DNA of 64,000 nucleotides from Faecalimonas umbilicata (GTDB lineage Bacteria; Bacillota; Clostridia; Lachnospirales; Lachnospiraceae), in NCBI RefSeq assembly GCF_004346095.1, contig NZ_SLZV01000014.1:1-64000 (forward strand). The letters run 5' to 3'. The notes below the pieces were generated by a model. It did not search any database. It was given only the letters and a program-made list of their open reading frames with translations, and was not told the DNA's origin. The position numbers and the translations under genes are program-made. Shown piece after piece: positions 50,519-60,318 of this stretch. Within the stretch, counting starts at the first letter, position 1. The number at the start of each line of letters is the position of its first letter.

Positions 50519-52636
50519 TTGGCTGGAAGAGAATATCCATTAGATAGAACTAGAAACATCGGTATTATGGCTCATATTGATGCTGGTAAAACAACAACAA
50601 CTGAGCGTATTCTTTACTATACTGGTGTTAACCACAAAATCGGTGATACTCACGAAGGTACTGCTACTATGGACTGGATGGCTCAGGAGCAGGAAAGAGG
50701 TATCACAATCACTTCAGCTGCTACAACATGTCACTGGACACTGCAGGAAAACTGCAAGCCAAAAGCTGGTGCGTTAGAGCACCGTATCAACATCATTGAT
50801 ACTCCGGGACACGTTGACTTTACAGTAGAGGTTGAGCGTTCACTCCGTGTACTTGACGGTGCAGTTGGTGTATTCTGTGCAAAAGGTGGAGTAGAGCCTC
50901 AGTCAGAAAACGTATGGCGTCAGGCTGACACATACAACGTACCAAGAATGGCATTCATCAACAAGATGGACATCTTAGGTGCAAACTTCTACGGAGCAGT
51001 AGAACAGATCAAAACAAGATTAGGTAAAAACGCAATCTGTATCCAGCTTCCAATCGGAAAAGAAGATGAATTCAAAGGAATCATCGACTTATTTGAAATG
51101 AAAGCATATATCTACAACGATGATAAAGGTGATGATATTTCCATCACAGATATCCCGGAAGATATGAAAGAAGACGCAGAGCTTTACCGTACAGAATTAG
51201 TTGAGAAAATCTGTGAATTAGATGATGACTTAATGATGGAATACCTGGAAGGAGAAGAACCTTCAACAGAAGCATTAAAAGCAGCTTTAAGAAAAGGAAC
51301 ATGTAACTGTGATGCTGTTCCGGTATGCTGTGGTACTGCTTACAGAAACAAAGGTGTTCAGAAACTTCTTGATGCAGTTATCGAATTCATGCCTTCACCA
51401 CTTGACGTACCTGCTATCCAGGGTATTGATGAAGACGGAAACGATGTTGTAAGAGAATCATCTGATGAAGGACCGTTCTCAGCATTAGTATTCAAGATTA
51501 TGACTGACCCATTCGTAGGTAAGTTAGCATACTTCAGAGTTTACTCTGGAACAATGAACTCAGGTTCTTACGTATTAAATGCAACAAAAGGTAAGAAAGA
51601 ACGTGTTGGACGTATCTTACAGATGCATGCAAATAAGAGAGAAGAGCTTGACAAAGTATACTCAGGAGATATCGCAGCAGCGATCGGATTTAAGTTCTCT
51701 ACAACTGGAGATACAATCTGTGACGAGCAGCACCCGGTAATCCTTGAGTCTATGGAATTCCCAGAGCCGGTTATCGAGTTAGCGATTGAACCAAAGACAA
51801 AAGCTTCTCAGGGTAAATTAGGTGAATCTTTAGCAAAACTTGCAGAAGAAGACCCGACATTCCGTGCTCATACAGATCAGGAAACTGGTCAGACAATCAT
51901 CGCTGGTATGGGTGAGCTTCACCTTGAAATCATCGTAGACAGACTTCTTCGTGAATTCAAAGTAGAAGCAAACGTAGGTGCACCACAGGTTGCTTACAAA
52001 GAATCCTTTACAAAAGCAGTTGATGTAGACAGCAAATATGCAAAACAGTCAGGTGGACGTGGACAGTACGGACACTGTAAAGTTAAATTTGAACCAACAG
52101 ACGTCAACGGTGAAGAGACATTCTTCTTCGAGTCAACAGTTGTCGGTGGTGCAATTCCGAAAGAATACATCCCGAAGGTTGGAGAAGGTATCGAGGAAGC
52201 TATGAAGTCTGGTACACTTGGCGGATTCCCGGTAGTAGGTATCAAAGCTACTGTATATGATGGTTCTTACCATGAAGTCGATTCAAGTGAAATGGCATTC
52301 CACATTGCCGGATCTTTAGCTTTCAAAGAAGCTATGGCAAAAGCTGCACCAGTTTTACTTGAACCAATCATGAAGGTAGAAGTAACAATGCCAGAAGAAT
52401 ACATGGGAGATGTTATCGGTGACATCAACTCTCGTCGTGGACGTATCGAAGGTATGGACGACCTCGGCGGTGGTAAGATTGTTCGTGCATATGTTCCATT
52501 ATCTGAGATGTTTGGTTACTCTACAGACTTACGTTCTAAGACACAGGGACGTGGTAACTACTCAATGTTCTTTGAGAAGTATGAGCCAGTTCCGAAGAAC
52601 GTACAGGAGAAAGTGTTATCTAACAAAAACGCTTAA
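50519..52636 (+). CDS. fusA: Elongation factor G
   Basis: A 705-residue translocation GTPase starting at TTG after GGGAGG. G1 is [20 protein letters not shown]3 DTPGHVDF and G4 [20 protein letters not shown] marks domain IV, and [20 protein letters not shown] domain V. It moves tRNAs and mRNA through the ribosome. Domain order and length are normal. It ends the str transcript, and tuf has its own promoter. Confidence 0.98.
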   Translation: MAGREYPLDRTRNIGIMAHIDAGKTTTTERILYYTGVNHKIGDTHEGTATMDWMAQEQERGITITSAATTCHWTLQENCKPKAGALEHRINIIDTPGHVDFTVEVERSLRVLDGAVGVFCAKGGVEPQSENVWRQADTYNVPRMAFINKMDILGANFYGAVEQIKTRLGKNAICIQLPIGKEDEFKGIIDLFEMKAYIYNDDKGDDISITDIPEDMKEDAELYRTELVEKICELDDDLMMEYLEGEEPSTEALKAALRKGTCNCDAVPVCCGTAYRNKGVQKLLDAVIEFMPSPLDVPAIQGIDEDGNDVVRESSDEGPFSALVFKIMTDPFVGKLAYFRVYSGTMNSGSYVLNATKGKKERVGRILQMHANKREELDKVYSGDIAAAIGFKFSTTGDTICDEQHPVILESMEFPEPVIELAIEPKTKASQGKLGESLAKLAEEDPTFRAHTDQETGQTIIAGMGELHLEIIVDRLLREFKVEANVGAPQVAYKESFTKAVDVDSKYAKQSGGRGQYGHCKVKFEPTDVNGEETFFFESTVVGGAIPKEYIPKVGEGIEEAMKSGTLGGFPVVGIKATVYDGSYHEVDSSEMAFHIAGSLAFKEAMAKAAPVLLEPIMKVEVTMPEEYMGDVIGDINSRRGRIEGMDDLGGGKIVRAYVPLSEMFGYSTDLRSKTQGRGNYSMFFEKYEPVPKNVQEKVLSNKNA

Positions 52637-52661
52637 TCAACCGTAAAATATATCGTATCTG

Positions 52662-52712
52662 ACAACCGGATATGGCTTCTGAGATTTTCTTGGGCAGATT
52701 CGGTTGTTTGAT
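52662..52712 (+). terminator. Probable terminator after fusA
   Basis: ACAACCG (52662-52668) pairs with CGGTTGT (52701-52707), with a weaker inner stem. The T-rich tail TTGAT is short, so some read-through into tuf is likely. Confidence 0.45.
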
Positions 52713-52733
52713 ATAAAAAAATCAGAAAAAGGC

Positions 52734-52762
52734 TTGAAAAACAATGCGATTTGAAATATAAT
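52734..52762 (+). promoter_or_regulatory. Promoter of tuf
   Basis: TTGAAA (52734-52739), 17 bases, TATAAT (52757-52762), 77 bases upstream of the tuf start. Confidence 0.65.
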
Positions 52763-52838
52763 CGAAGTAGTCGAGTTAAACTGAAACTAATAGAATTGTC
52801 TTCGTTAAGAAGACATATAATAAGGAGGATTATTCAAA

Positions 52839-54032
52839 ATGGCTAAAGCTAAATTTGAAAGAAGCAAACCACATGCTAACATTGGTACAATCGGACACGT
52901 TGACCATGGTAAAACAACTTTAACAGCTGCTATCACAAAAACTCTTGCAGCAAGAGTAGAAGGTAACACAGCAACAGATTTCGAGAACATCGATAAAGCT
53001 CCAGAAGAAAGAGAACGTGGTATCACAATCTCTACATCACACGTTGAGTACGAGACAGAGAACCGTCACTACGCTCACGTTGACTGCCCAGGTCATGCTG
53101 ACTACGTTAAGAACATGATCACAGGTGCTGCTCAGATGGACGGTGCTATCCTTGTTGTTGCTGCAACAGATGGTGTTATGGCTCAGACAAGAGAGCACAT
53201 CTTACTTTCTCGTCAGGTAGGTGTTCCTTACATCGTAGTATTCATGAACAAATGTGACATGGTAGACGATGAAGAGTTATTAGAATTAGTTGAAATGGAA
53301 ATTCGTGAATTATTAGACGAATACGAATTCCCAGGAGATGACACTCCAATCATCCAGGGATCTGCTCTTAAAGCTCTTGAAGATCCAAACGGAGAATGGG
53401 GAGACAAGATCATGGAACTTATGGCAGCTGTTGACAGCTACATCCCAGATCCAGAACGTGCAACAGACAAACCATTCTTAATGCCAGTAGAGGACGTATT
53501 CTCTATCACAGGACGTGGTACAGTTGCAACTGGTAGAGTTGAGCGTGGTACACTTCACGTATCTGACGAAGTTGAAATCGTTGGTATCAAAGAAGAAACA
53601 CGTAAAGTTGTTGTAACAGGTATCGAGATGTTCCGTAAACTTCTTGACGAAGCTCAGGCTGGTGACAACATCGGTGCATTACTTCGTGGTGTTCAGAGAA
53701 CAGAAATCGAAAGAGGACAGGTTCTTGTTAAACCAGGTAGTGTTACATGTCACACAAAATTCACAGCTCAGGTTTACGTATTAACAAAAGACGAAGGTGG
53801 ACGTCACACACCATTCTTCAACAACTACAGACCACAGTTCTACTTCAGAACAACTGACGTAACAGGTGTTTGCCACTTACCAGAAGGTACAGAAATGTGC
53901 ATGCCTGGAGATAACGTAGAAATGTCTATCGAACTGATCCATCCAGTAGCTATGGAACAAGGTTTACGTTTCGCTATCCGTGAAGGTGGACGTACAGTAG
54001 GATCAGGAAGAGTTGCTACAATCATCGAATAA
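52839..54032 (+). CDS. tuf: Elongation factor Tu
   Basis: A 397-residue EF-Tu that brings aminoacyl-tRNA to the ribosome. [19 protein letters not shown] holds G1, [17 protein letters not shown] switch [22 protein letters not shown]3 and NKCDMVDD G4; domain II begins at [17 protein letters not shown]. Codon use is strongly biased, typical of highly expressed genes. AAGGAGG precedes the ATG. A strong terminator follows. Confidence 0.99.
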   Translation: MAKAKFERSKPHANIGTIGHVDHGKTTLTAAITKTLAARVEGNTATDFENIDKAPEERERGITISTSHVEYETENRHYAHVDCPGHADYVKNMITGAAQMDGAILVVAATDGVMAQTREHILLSRQVGVPYIVVFMNKCDMVDDEELLELVEMEIRELLDEYEFPGDDTPIIQGSALKALEDPNGEWGDKIMELMAAVDSYIPDPERATDKPFLMPVEDVFSITGRGTVATGRVERGTLHVSDEVEIVGIKEETRKVVVTGIEMFRKLLDEAQAGDNIGALLRGVQRTEIERGQVLVKPGSVTCHTKFTAQVYVLTKDEGGRHTPFFNNYRPQFYFRTTDVTGVCHLPEGTEMCMPGDNVEMSIELIHPVAMEQGLRFAIREGGRTVGSGRVATIIE

Positions 54033-54052
54033 TTAAAAGATGAATAAATTTT

Positions 54053-54081
54053 GAGGGATTGCCGTAAGGCAGTCCCTTTTT
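54053..54081 (+). terminator. Intrinsic terminator after tuf
   Basis: AGGGATTGCC and GGCAGTCCCT pair across GTAA, followed by TTTT. The tail overlaps the -35 box of the next promoter. Confidence 0.88.
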
Positions 54082-54108
54082 GCATGACAGGTTGCCAGTT
54101 TGTATGAT
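54080..54108 (+). promoter_or_regulatory. Promoter for the ogt-HAD pair
   Basis: TTGCAT (54080-54085), 17 bases, TATGAT (54103-54108), starting inside the T-tract of the tuf terminator. Confidence 0.5.
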
Positions 54109-54155
54109 AAAATATTTTTGTATTTTAAGTAAGAGAGAAAAGGGATAACTACAAA

Positions 54156-54659
54156 ATGTTAAAACAGTCTTACACATTTCAAAGTCCAATCGGTATCCTG
54201 ACAATTTCAGAAGCAGATGGATATCTGACAAATCTTTTTTTAGAAACGGAAAATGTTATTTTGTTATCGGAGAAGCAATCCGAACATCGCTATCATCTGC
54301 ATTCGGATGTTCTATATGAAACGTACTGCCAGATTCAGGAATATTTCACGGGAGAGCGAAGGAATTTTACAATTCCAATCAAGGCAGAAGGGACAGCGTT
54401 TCAGAAGCGAGTATGGGAAGAGTTACGCAAAATCCCATATGGGGAAACGAGGAGTTATGCAGAGATTGCAGCAGGTATAGGAAATCCGAAAGCAGTCCGC
54501 GCAGTCGGACAGGCAAATAATCGAAATCCGATTTTGCTCCTTGTTCCATGCCACCGTGTGATCCATAAGAATGGAGATATATCTGGATTTGGATGTGGGG
54601 ATGATGTGAAGCGATATTTACTGGAACGGGAAGGGAGAAGAAACGAGAGATGGAAATGA
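54156..54659 (+). CDS. ogt: Methylated-DNA--protein-cysteine methyltransferase
   Basis: A 167-residue suicide repair enzyme that takes methyl groups from O6-methylguanine onto its own Cys. The active site is LLLVPCHRVIHKNGDISGFG. The DNA-binding helix-turn-helix lies in FQKRVWEELRKIPYGETRSY and the Arg-finger region AVGQANNRNP. It is the short Ogt type without an Ada domain. The ribosome site is weak (AAAAGGG). It overlaps the HAD gene by 10 bases. Confidence 0.95.
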   Translation: MLKQSYTFQSPIGILTISEADGYLTNLFLETENVILLSEKQSEHRYHLHSDVLYETYCQIQEYFTGERRNFTIPIKAEGTAFQKRVWEELRKIPYGETRSYAEIAAGIGNPKAVRAVGQANNRNPILLLVPCHRVIHKNGDISGFGCGDDVKRYLLEREGRRNERWK

Positions 54660-55282
54660 GAGCAGATGGGATTATTTTTGATGTGGACGGTACGCTGTGG
54701 GATTCGACAGAGATCGTGGCAGGTGCATGGAATCAGGCGATCATAGAAGAGGGGATCACAGACGTTCATTTAACTGGAGAGATTTTGAAGGGATTATTCG
54801 GGAAGACGATGGATGTGATTGCGAGAAATATTCTTCCCGAGGCTACAGAAGAACAGAGGGAGCGTATCCTGGAGCGATGCTGTCGATATGAGCACGAGGC
54901 GCTGGCTGCCAGTGAAGAGGACATTACTTATCCACAGGTAATAGAAGTTATGCAAACATTGGCGGAGAGGTATCCTCTGTTTATTGTCAGCAACTGTCAG
55001 AGCGGTTACATTGAGTTATTCTTAGAGAAAACAGGGCTTGGCAAGTTTGTGACAGATATGGAATGCTTTGGGAACACAAAACGTCCAAAGGGAGAGAATA
55101 TCAGAAGCGTTGCAGATAGAAATGGACTAGATTTTCCGGTCTATGTCGGAGATACGCTCGGGGACTATGAAGCGTGTGAGATTGCCAAGGTACCGATGAT
55201 ATTTGCGGGATACGGGTTCGGTGAGGCGCCGGATGCTGAGGCAGAAATAGGGCAGTTTCAGGAACTTCTTGAGATCTTTTAA
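54650..55282 (+). CDS. HAD family phosphatase (Gph/PGP-like)
   Basis: A 210-residue HAD phosphatase. Motif I is IIFDVDGTLWDSTE, motif II IVSNC, motif III has the Lys in TKRPKGENI, and motif IV is YVGDTLGDYEAC. A helical C1 cap separates motifs I and II. It resembles phosphoglycolate phosphatase-like proteins. It overlaps ogt by 10 bases and is translationally coupled; a link with repair is not established. A hairpin terminator follows after 99 bases. Confidence 0.88.
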   Translation: MEMRADGIIFDVDGTLWDSTEIVAGAWNQAIIEEGITDVHLTGEILKGLFGKTMDVIARNILPEATEEQRERILERCCRYEHEALAASEEDITYPQVIEVMQTLAERYPLFIVSNCQSGYIELFLEKTGLGKFVTDMECFGNTKRPKGENIRSVADRNGLDFPVYVGDTLGDYEACEIAKVPMIFAGYGFGEAPDAEAEIGQFQELLEIF

Positions 55283-55381
55283 GAGCAGTTTATATACTTT
55301 TTGCAAAAGGATCAGGGATATAAGAAAATGACTTTTGCAAAACAGGATATGATATGAGAAAAATATAGAGGCTTTTCGGTA

Positions 55382-55417
55382 AAAAAGTGTTATACTAAAA
55401 GGAGTATGACACTTTTT
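55382..55417. terminator. Inverted repeat after the HAD gene
   Basis: AAAAAGTGT and ATACT (left) pair with AGTAT and ACACTTTTT (right), with one mismatch. It could end the ogt-HAD transcript. A TATACT (55391-55396) inside the left arm might also serve as a -10 box for the flippase gene. Confidence 0.55.
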
Positions 55418-55445
55418 CTGTATTAGGAGAGATAGGAGCAAATGG

Positions 55446-57062
55446 ATGACACAAAAGAATAATTTATTGAGAAATGCCTCTTTTTTGATGATTGCGGCAT
55501 TAATTTCAAAAGTGATCGGGTTACTGTATAAAAGCCCGCTGTCGGAGATTGTTGGAGAAATTGGGATTGGTTATTATGGGCTTGCACAGAATGCGTATCT
55601 GATTTTGCTGATGATCGCATCTTTCAGCATTCCTCAGGCAGTATCGAAAGTGATTGCGGAACGGCTGGCATTTAAGGAATATAAGAATGCACAGAAGTTC
55701 TTCAGAGGTGCGCTGATCTATACAATGATCTTAAGTGGTGCAAGTGCGCTGTTTTGTCTGTTTGGAGCAAAATACATGATTCCAAGTAATCAGCCGGGAG
55801 CGACTCTTGCACTTCAGGTATTAGCGCCGACGATTTTCTTATCAGGGATCCTTGGGGTATACCGTGGATATTTTCAGGCGCATAGCAACATGCTTCCGAC
55901 TTCTTTCTCCCAGATTATTGAGCAGATCCTCAATGCAGCAGTCAGCATTGGGGCGGCATGGCTTTTTATCCATTTCTTTTCCGATGGAACAAAAGAAGGA
56001 ATTGCAAAATGGGGGGCAGCAGGAGGAACCGTTGGAACCGGAGCCGGCGTATTGATCGCGTTGCTTTTTATGGCAGCTGCCTATGAGGTCAACCGAAAAC
56101 AGATCGCACGGCATGTGAGAGCAGATCAGACTGGGAAGGAAGATAGTTATCGAGAGATTTTCCGTGTTTTATTTCTGATTGTAACACCGATTATTTTCAG
56201 TTCGTTCATCTATAATATCAACGGTTATATAAACGGTGTCATGTATTCAGAACTGGCAGGCAGGCAAGGGGTAAATTCGGAGGTGGTGAGTACACTCTAT
56301 GGTGAGTATTCAGTCTATTTTCTTACGATCATCAATATTCCTCTGACGCTTGCTGGAGCGGCGCCTACGTCGATGATTCCGGAGGTGTCTGCACTGTATG
56401 CACAGCATAGGAGAAAGGCTGCCAGAAGGAAGATCGATGAGGCAACTCAGTTATCGATGTTTATTTCAATTCCGGCGGCTGTAGGGCTTGCAGTATTGGC
56501 TTATCCGATCACAAGGCTGTTGTTTCCGAATACGAATGGAACCGCCGGCACTTTGCTGCTCATCGGCGCAGTAACGATTATTTTTAATACAAATTCAAAT
56601 GTATCGAATGGTGTTCTGCAGGGAATCGGCAAGGCAAATCTGCCGATGTGGAATGCGGCGATCGCATTGGTCATCAATGTCGGGCTGCTTGTTGCGCTTC
56701 TTCAACTGACTTCACTTGGGATTTATGCAGTGCTGGTGGCAACGATTGTCTATTCAATTGTTATCTGTATTTTAAATGATATTTCAATGAAGAAGTACAT
56801 TCATTATAAAAACCCATGGGGAACTGCCTATCTCTGTCCGCTTCTGGCATCTATTCCGATGGGAGTGGCAGCAGGTGGGATTTATTATCTTTTGGAGCTT
56901 GTTACCGGATCTAATCTGATCAGTCTTTTGTTTGCCATTGCCATCGGAGGAATGATTTATCTGAGTTTTTATACAACGATCATGACTAAGCTGAAAGCTG
57001 TGGAGAAAAGGCGGCGTATGGAGCAAAGATACAAAAGGGAACGGGCAAGAGAGAGGCGGTAG
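55446..57062 (+). CDS. MurJ/SpoVB-like polysaccharide flippase
   Basis: A 538-residue membrane protein with about 14 helices in the MVF/PST branch of the MOP superfamily. It begins LLRNASFLMIAALISKVIG and LYKSPLSEIVGEIGIGYYGL, has VYRGYFQAHSNMLPTSFSQI and then NVSNGVLQGIGKANLPM. Members flip lipid-linked sugars or peptidoglycan precursors; YtgP/MurJ and SpoVB are the nearest names. A basic C-terminal tail (KRRRMEQRYKRERARE) is in the cytoplasm. TAGGAGC precedes the ATG. The amidase follows after about 60 bases, and a cell-wall role is plausible for both. Confidence 0.86.
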   Translation: MTQKNNLLRNASFLMIAALISKVIGLLYKSPLSEIVGEIGIGYYGLAQNAYLILLMIASFSIPQAVSKVIAERLAFKEYKNAQKFFRGALIYTMILSGASALFCLFGAKYMIPSNQPGATLALQVLAPTIFLSGILGVYRGYFQAHSNMLPTSFSQIIEQILNAAVSIGAAWLFIHFFSDGTKEGIAKWGAAGGTVGTGAGVLIALLFMAAAYEVNRKQIARHVRADQTGKEDSYREIFRVLFLIVTPIIFSSFIYNINGYINGVMYSELAGRQGVNSEVVSTLYGEYSVYFLTIINIPLTLAGAAPTSMIPEVSALYAQHRRKAARRKIDEATQLSMFISIPAAVGLAVLAYPITRLLFPNTNGTAGTLLLIGAVTIIFNTNSNVSNGVLQGIGKANLPMWNAAIALVINVGLLVALLQLTSLGIYAVLVATIVYSIVICILNDISMKKYIHYKNPWGTAYLCPLLASIPMGVAAGGIYYLLELVTGSNLISLLFAIAIGGMIYLSFYTTIMTKLKAVEKRRRMEQRYKRERARERR

Positions 57063-57124
57063 ATGAAACAAAGTGAGATGTTCTGCATAGAATAATGATA
57101 AAGAAATTTATCGGGAGTAGAAAC

Positions 57125-57919
57125 ATGCCATATTCAATTATGTTAGATGCCGGGCACGGTGGACGTGACCCGGGAGCAGTATATAACGGTAGACAGGAGA
57201 AGGATGATACACTGAAGCTTACGTTAGCGATCGGGCAGATTTTACAGAATAACGGATTAGACGTAGAGTATACAAGGACAACAGATGTGTATGAGTCGCC
57301 GTATGAGAAGGCAATGGAGGCGAACAAAGCCGGAGTAAATTTTTTTGTGTCCATTCACCGGAATTCCTATCCGACTGCCAACGCAGTATCAGGGGTAGAG
57401 TCACTTGTCTATGACAAATCTGGGATTAAGTATGAGATGGCACAGAATATCAATGAGCAGCTGGAATCGATTGGATTTGTGAATCTCGGGGTCAAGGCAA
57501 GACCGAATCTGATCGTGTTGCGCAGAACAAAAATGCCGGCAGTTCTTGTGGAAGTTGGGTTCATCAATTCAGACACAGATAATCAGCTGTTTGATGATAA
57601 TTTTCAGGATATTGCAGAGGCGATCGCGTCAGGTATTCTTGATACCTTGGAGAGCAGCAGTGGCGGAACCGTGCCGGGAAGTGGTGGAACTGCCGGAGGA
57701 GCAGGAGGAAGATACCGTGTCCAGGTCGGAGCATTCCGGAATCAGGTATATGCAAATAACTTGTTAAGAGAGCTTCAGGAGCAGGAATATCCCGCAAGAA
57801 TTGAAGACTCTAATGGGTTTTACCGTGTAGTGGTCGGAAGTTATCCGACCTTGCAGGAGGCAGCGCAGATGGAACAGCGGTTAAAATGGGCAGGATATCC
57901 AACGATTGTGATCCATTAA
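57125..57919 (+). CDS. N-acetylmuramoyl-L-alanine amidase with SPOR domain
   Basis: A 264-residue protein. The Amidase_3 domain (about 1-175) has the zinc ligands in MLDAGHGGRDPGAVYNG and VSIHRNSYPTANAVSG and the catalytic Glu in PAVLVEVGFINSDTDN. A Gly/Ser linker (about 180-197) leads to a SPOR domain (about 198-264; RYRVQVGAFRNQVYANNLL) that binds denuded peptidoglycan. The start at 57125 follows GGGAG; the ATG at 57095 has no ribosome site. It has no signal peptide, yet its target is outside. It may be released by lysis, or use a non-classical route, or act in the mother cell during sporulation. Confidence 0.9.
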   Translation: MPYSIMLDAGHGGRDPGAVYNGRQEKDDTLKLTLAIGQILQNNGLDVEYTRTTDVYESPYEKAMEANKAGVNFFVSIHRNSYPTANAVSGVESLVYDKSGIKYEMAQNINEQLESIGFVNLGVKARPNLIVLRRTKMPAVLVEVGFINSDTDNQLFDDNFQDIAEAIASGILDTLESSSGGTVPGSGGTAGGAGGRYRVQVGAFRNQVYANNLLRELQEQEYPARIEDSNGFYRVVVGSYPTLQEAAQMEQRLKWAGYPTIVIH

Positions 57920-57952
57920 GCAGTGAAACTACATGGCAATAGAGCATAATGC

Positions 57953-57981
57953 TTTACAAAAGCAGGGAAAATAGGTAGAAT
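57953..57981 (+). promoter_or_regulatory. Promoter for the sigma-like gene
   Basis: TTTACA (57953-57958), 17 bases, TAGAAT (57976-57981), 36 bases before the gene. Confidence 0.5.
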
Positions 57982-58016
57982 AGGGAAATATACAAAGCAG
58001 AAAAGAGGATAAAAGT

Positions 58017-58757
58017 ATGAGTGATAGATTAGAATTTCGTGAGAAACTAGGAGGAATTCTTCAGAAGGCTCAGGGAGCGCAGAATGTACTTTCGGTAAGA
58101 GAAGTAGAAGAATATTTTGCAGAGGACGGACTTTCCAGAGAACAGATGGAGTTGGTCTGTGACTATCTGCTGTCGCAGAAAGTAGCAGTCAAAGGCTATG
58201 TAAAACAGGGAGGAACTGTTACTGAGAAGACAGAAGAACAGGCAGAGGAGCACTATACAGAGGAAGAAAAGCGTTATCTCGCACGCTATATGGAAGAAAT
58301 CAAAACAATAAAGGCAGAGGAAGCTGGCGAGCGACAAAAGTTATTTGCAGCATCGATAGAAGGAGATGCACTTGCAAGGGGAAGACTGATCGAGCTGTAT
58401 TTGGAGAAAGTTGTGGAAGCAGCGAAAGAGATGTATCACAAAGAAGTATTTCTCGGAGATCTGATCCAGGAGGGAAATGTAAGCCTGATGCTTGCACTGG
58501 ACGAATTGGAATCCGTGGAGGAAGCGCATAGGAAGATTATGGAGGAAGTACGCGCGGGAATGCAGATGCTGATCGAGGAGCAGACAGAAGTGAAGCGAAG
58601 AGACCATACGCTTTTAGAGAAGTATACAGATTTAGATGATAATATCAAGAAACTGAAAGAGGAAACAGGAAGAGATGTAACGATAGAAGAAGTATCTGCC
58701 TTTCTGGATATGCCGGAAGAAGAGATCAATGATATTCTCAATCTGGGAGAACAATAG
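58017..58757 (+). CDS. Degenerate sigma-70-like protein lacking regions 2.3-2.4 and 4
   Basis: A 246-residue acidic protein aligned by eye with primary sigma factors. Residues about 5-60 resemble region 1.1 (VLSVREVEEYFAEDGLSREQ). Residues about 82-160 resemble regions 1.2-2.2, with LIELYLEKVVEAAKEMY and the core-binding-like FLGDLIQEGNVSLMLALDEL. Region 2.3-2.4, which opens the -10 box, is missing or replaced by an acidic stretch. Residues about 205-243 resemble region 3 (GRDVTIEEVSAFLDMPEEEI). Region 4 is absent. It may bind RNA polymerase core without promoter recognition (inference). AAGAGGATAAAAGT precedes the ATG. It is convergent with a CorC-like gene. Confidence 0.65.
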   Translation: MSDRLEFREKLGGILQKAQGAQNVLSVREVEEYFAEDGLSREQMELVCDYLLSQKVAVKGYVKQGGTVTEKTEEQAEEHYTEEEKRYLARYMEEIKTIKAEEAGERQKLFAASIEGDALARGRLIELYLEKVVEAAKEMYHKEVFLGDLIQEGNVSLMLALDELESVEEAHRKIMEEVRAGMQMLIEEQTEVKRRDHTLLEKYTDLDDNIKKLKEETGRDVTIEEVSAFLDMPEEEINDILNLGEQ

Positions 58758-58775
58758 GTGAAAGCATAGAAAATA

Positions 58776-58823
58776 AAAATGTTGCTGTAAAATGGTAAGA
58801 TACCATATTGCAGCAACATTTTT
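58776..58823. terminator. Bidirectional terminator
   Basis: AAAAATGTTGCTG and ATGGTA pair with TACCAT and CAGCAACATTTTT. It serves both converging genes. Confidence 0.85.
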
Positions 58824-58829
58824 GTTAGA

Positions 58830-60128
58830 TTAAAAGTCGAAAGAGTCTTCTTCTTTCCGATCGTAGAATCCTTCCGGAATATATAAATGAACACTTTCTA
58901 CACGATTCTTCTGGAGTGCCTCCACGACGAGCCGGATTCCGTCATCTGTCGTCAATTCATCCCCCTGTTCAGGAAGACGGTCAAGATGTTCGATGATGAA
59001 TCCACCGAGGGAATCGTAGTCTTCAGAGGAAAGATTTAATCCGAGACTGTCGTTGAGATCGTCAAGATTCATGGAACCTTCAATGATATATTCCCGGTCA
59101 TTGATCTGACGGACAAACTCCTCTTCGTTCTCATCGTACTCGTCATGAATCTCGCCAACAATCTCTTCGAGTAAGTCTTCGAGGGTAATCAGTCCGGCAG
59201 TTTCTCCATATTCATCGAGGACGATGGCGATATTGATCGAAGCCTGTCGCATTTCTACGAGCAATTCAGAGATGCTCTTATACTCGTAAGTAAAATAAGC
59301 TTCTCTTAAAATATCTCTGACATGAAATTCCTTCTTGTCATTGTAATTGTATAACAGAAGATCCTTCATATTGATTGTACCGACGACATTGTCAGTGGTC
59401 TCTTCGTAGATTGGAAGTCTTGTAAACTTGTCCTCACGGAAAATCTCGATCAGTTCATCGTAAGTGCTGTTGATATCAGCGAACGTCACATGGACACGAG
59501 GCACCATAATATCTTTTGCTTTGGCATCTCCCATATCAAATACATTGTAGATCATTTCTTTTTCTTCTGATTCAATCACGCCGTCCTCATGGCTGACATC
59601 CACGATAGTCCGAAGTTCGTGTTCGGTCATTGTGTTGACCTTCTGATCCGGATTGACACGCAGAAGAAACAGAACTCCCATAGAGAGCTTGTTCACAATA
59701 AAAATGACCGGGGTAAAAATCTTCATCAGAAAATGGATCAGCGGTGCATAGAGCAGCGCCATCTTTTCAGAATGGATCGTTGCCAGTGTCTTTGGAGAAA
59801 TTTCTCCGAAGATCAAGATCAATAAAGTGATCACACCGGTCGCAATACCGACCGCAGAATTTCCGAATAGCTGAATGATCAGAGACGTCGTGAGCGCGGT
59901 TGCCGCATTGTTCACGAGGTTATTCCCGATCAAGATCGCACTCAGCATTTTACCAGAATCTTCTGAAATCTTTAGAAGAATGCGGGCGCGCTTGCTTCCC
60001 TGGTCTGCCAGTGATTGAATTTTTAGTTTGTTAGAGGTTGTCAAAGAGGTCTCTGCCGATGAAAATAATGCTGATAAAAGAATCAGTACGGCTAAAATAA
60101 TTAATTGTATGACGACACTCGAGTCCAA
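58830..60128 (-). CDS. CorC/HlyC family CBS-domain membrane protein
   Basis: A 432-residue protein with an N-terminal DUF21 membrane domain (about 1-185, four helices, starting IQLIILAVLILLSALFSSAE), a pair of CBS domains (about 200-320: MVPRVHVTFADINSTYDELI and LVEMRQASINIAIVLDEYGE), and a C-terminal CorC domain (about 340-425). The family is linked to Mg2+ or other ion efflux. A GTG at 60140 is in frame, but it lies inside AAAGGAGTG, so the TTG at 60128, 11 bases after the ribosome site, is the likelier start. It is divergent from murB. Confidence 0.88.
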   Translation of the reverse strand: MDSSVVIQLIILAVLILLSALFSSAETSLTTSNKLKIQSLADQGSKRARILLKISEDSGKMLSAILIGNNLVNNAATALTTSLIIQLFGNSAVGIATGVITLLILIFGEISPKTLATIHSEKMALLYAPLIHFLMKIFTPVIFIVNKLSMGVLFLLRVNPDQKVNTMTEHELRTIVDVSHEDGVIESEEKEMIYNVFDMGDAKAKDIMVPRVHVTFADINSTYDELIEIFREDKFTRLPIYEETTDNVVGTINMKDLLLYNYNDKKEFHVRDILREAYFTYEYKSISELLVEMRQASINIAIVLDEYGETAGLITLEDLLEEIVGEIHDEYDENEEEFVRQINDREYIIEGSMNLDDLNDSLGLNLSSEDYDSLGGFIIEHLDRLPEQGDELTTDDGIRLVVEALQKNRVESVHLYIPEGFYDRKEEDSFDF

Positions 60129-60203
60129 TGATAAGTTCACTCCTTTTTTGCTTTACATTTTGCTTCTAATATACCGTATTTCGGGAGATTTTGCAAGTGT
60201 ACA

Positions 60204-60232
60204 TTGAATTTGCGGGGGCTTTATAGTATGAT
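60204..60232 (+). promoter_or_regulatory. Promoter of the murB-rapZ-whiA-crh operon
   Basis: TTGAAT (60204-60209), 17 bases, TATGAT (60227-60232). Confidence 0.6.
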
Positions 60233-60318
60233 AAAGATACTGCCCGGAGGAATACTTCGAGACAGGATGAATAGGAACAGAATGAATGATGCATATAGAT
60301 AGAAGCAGGAGATAGAGC

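Noticed and set aside
57125-57919. Prophage lysis module
   Set aside because: The amidase has a SPOR domain and no holin, portal or tail genes surround it.
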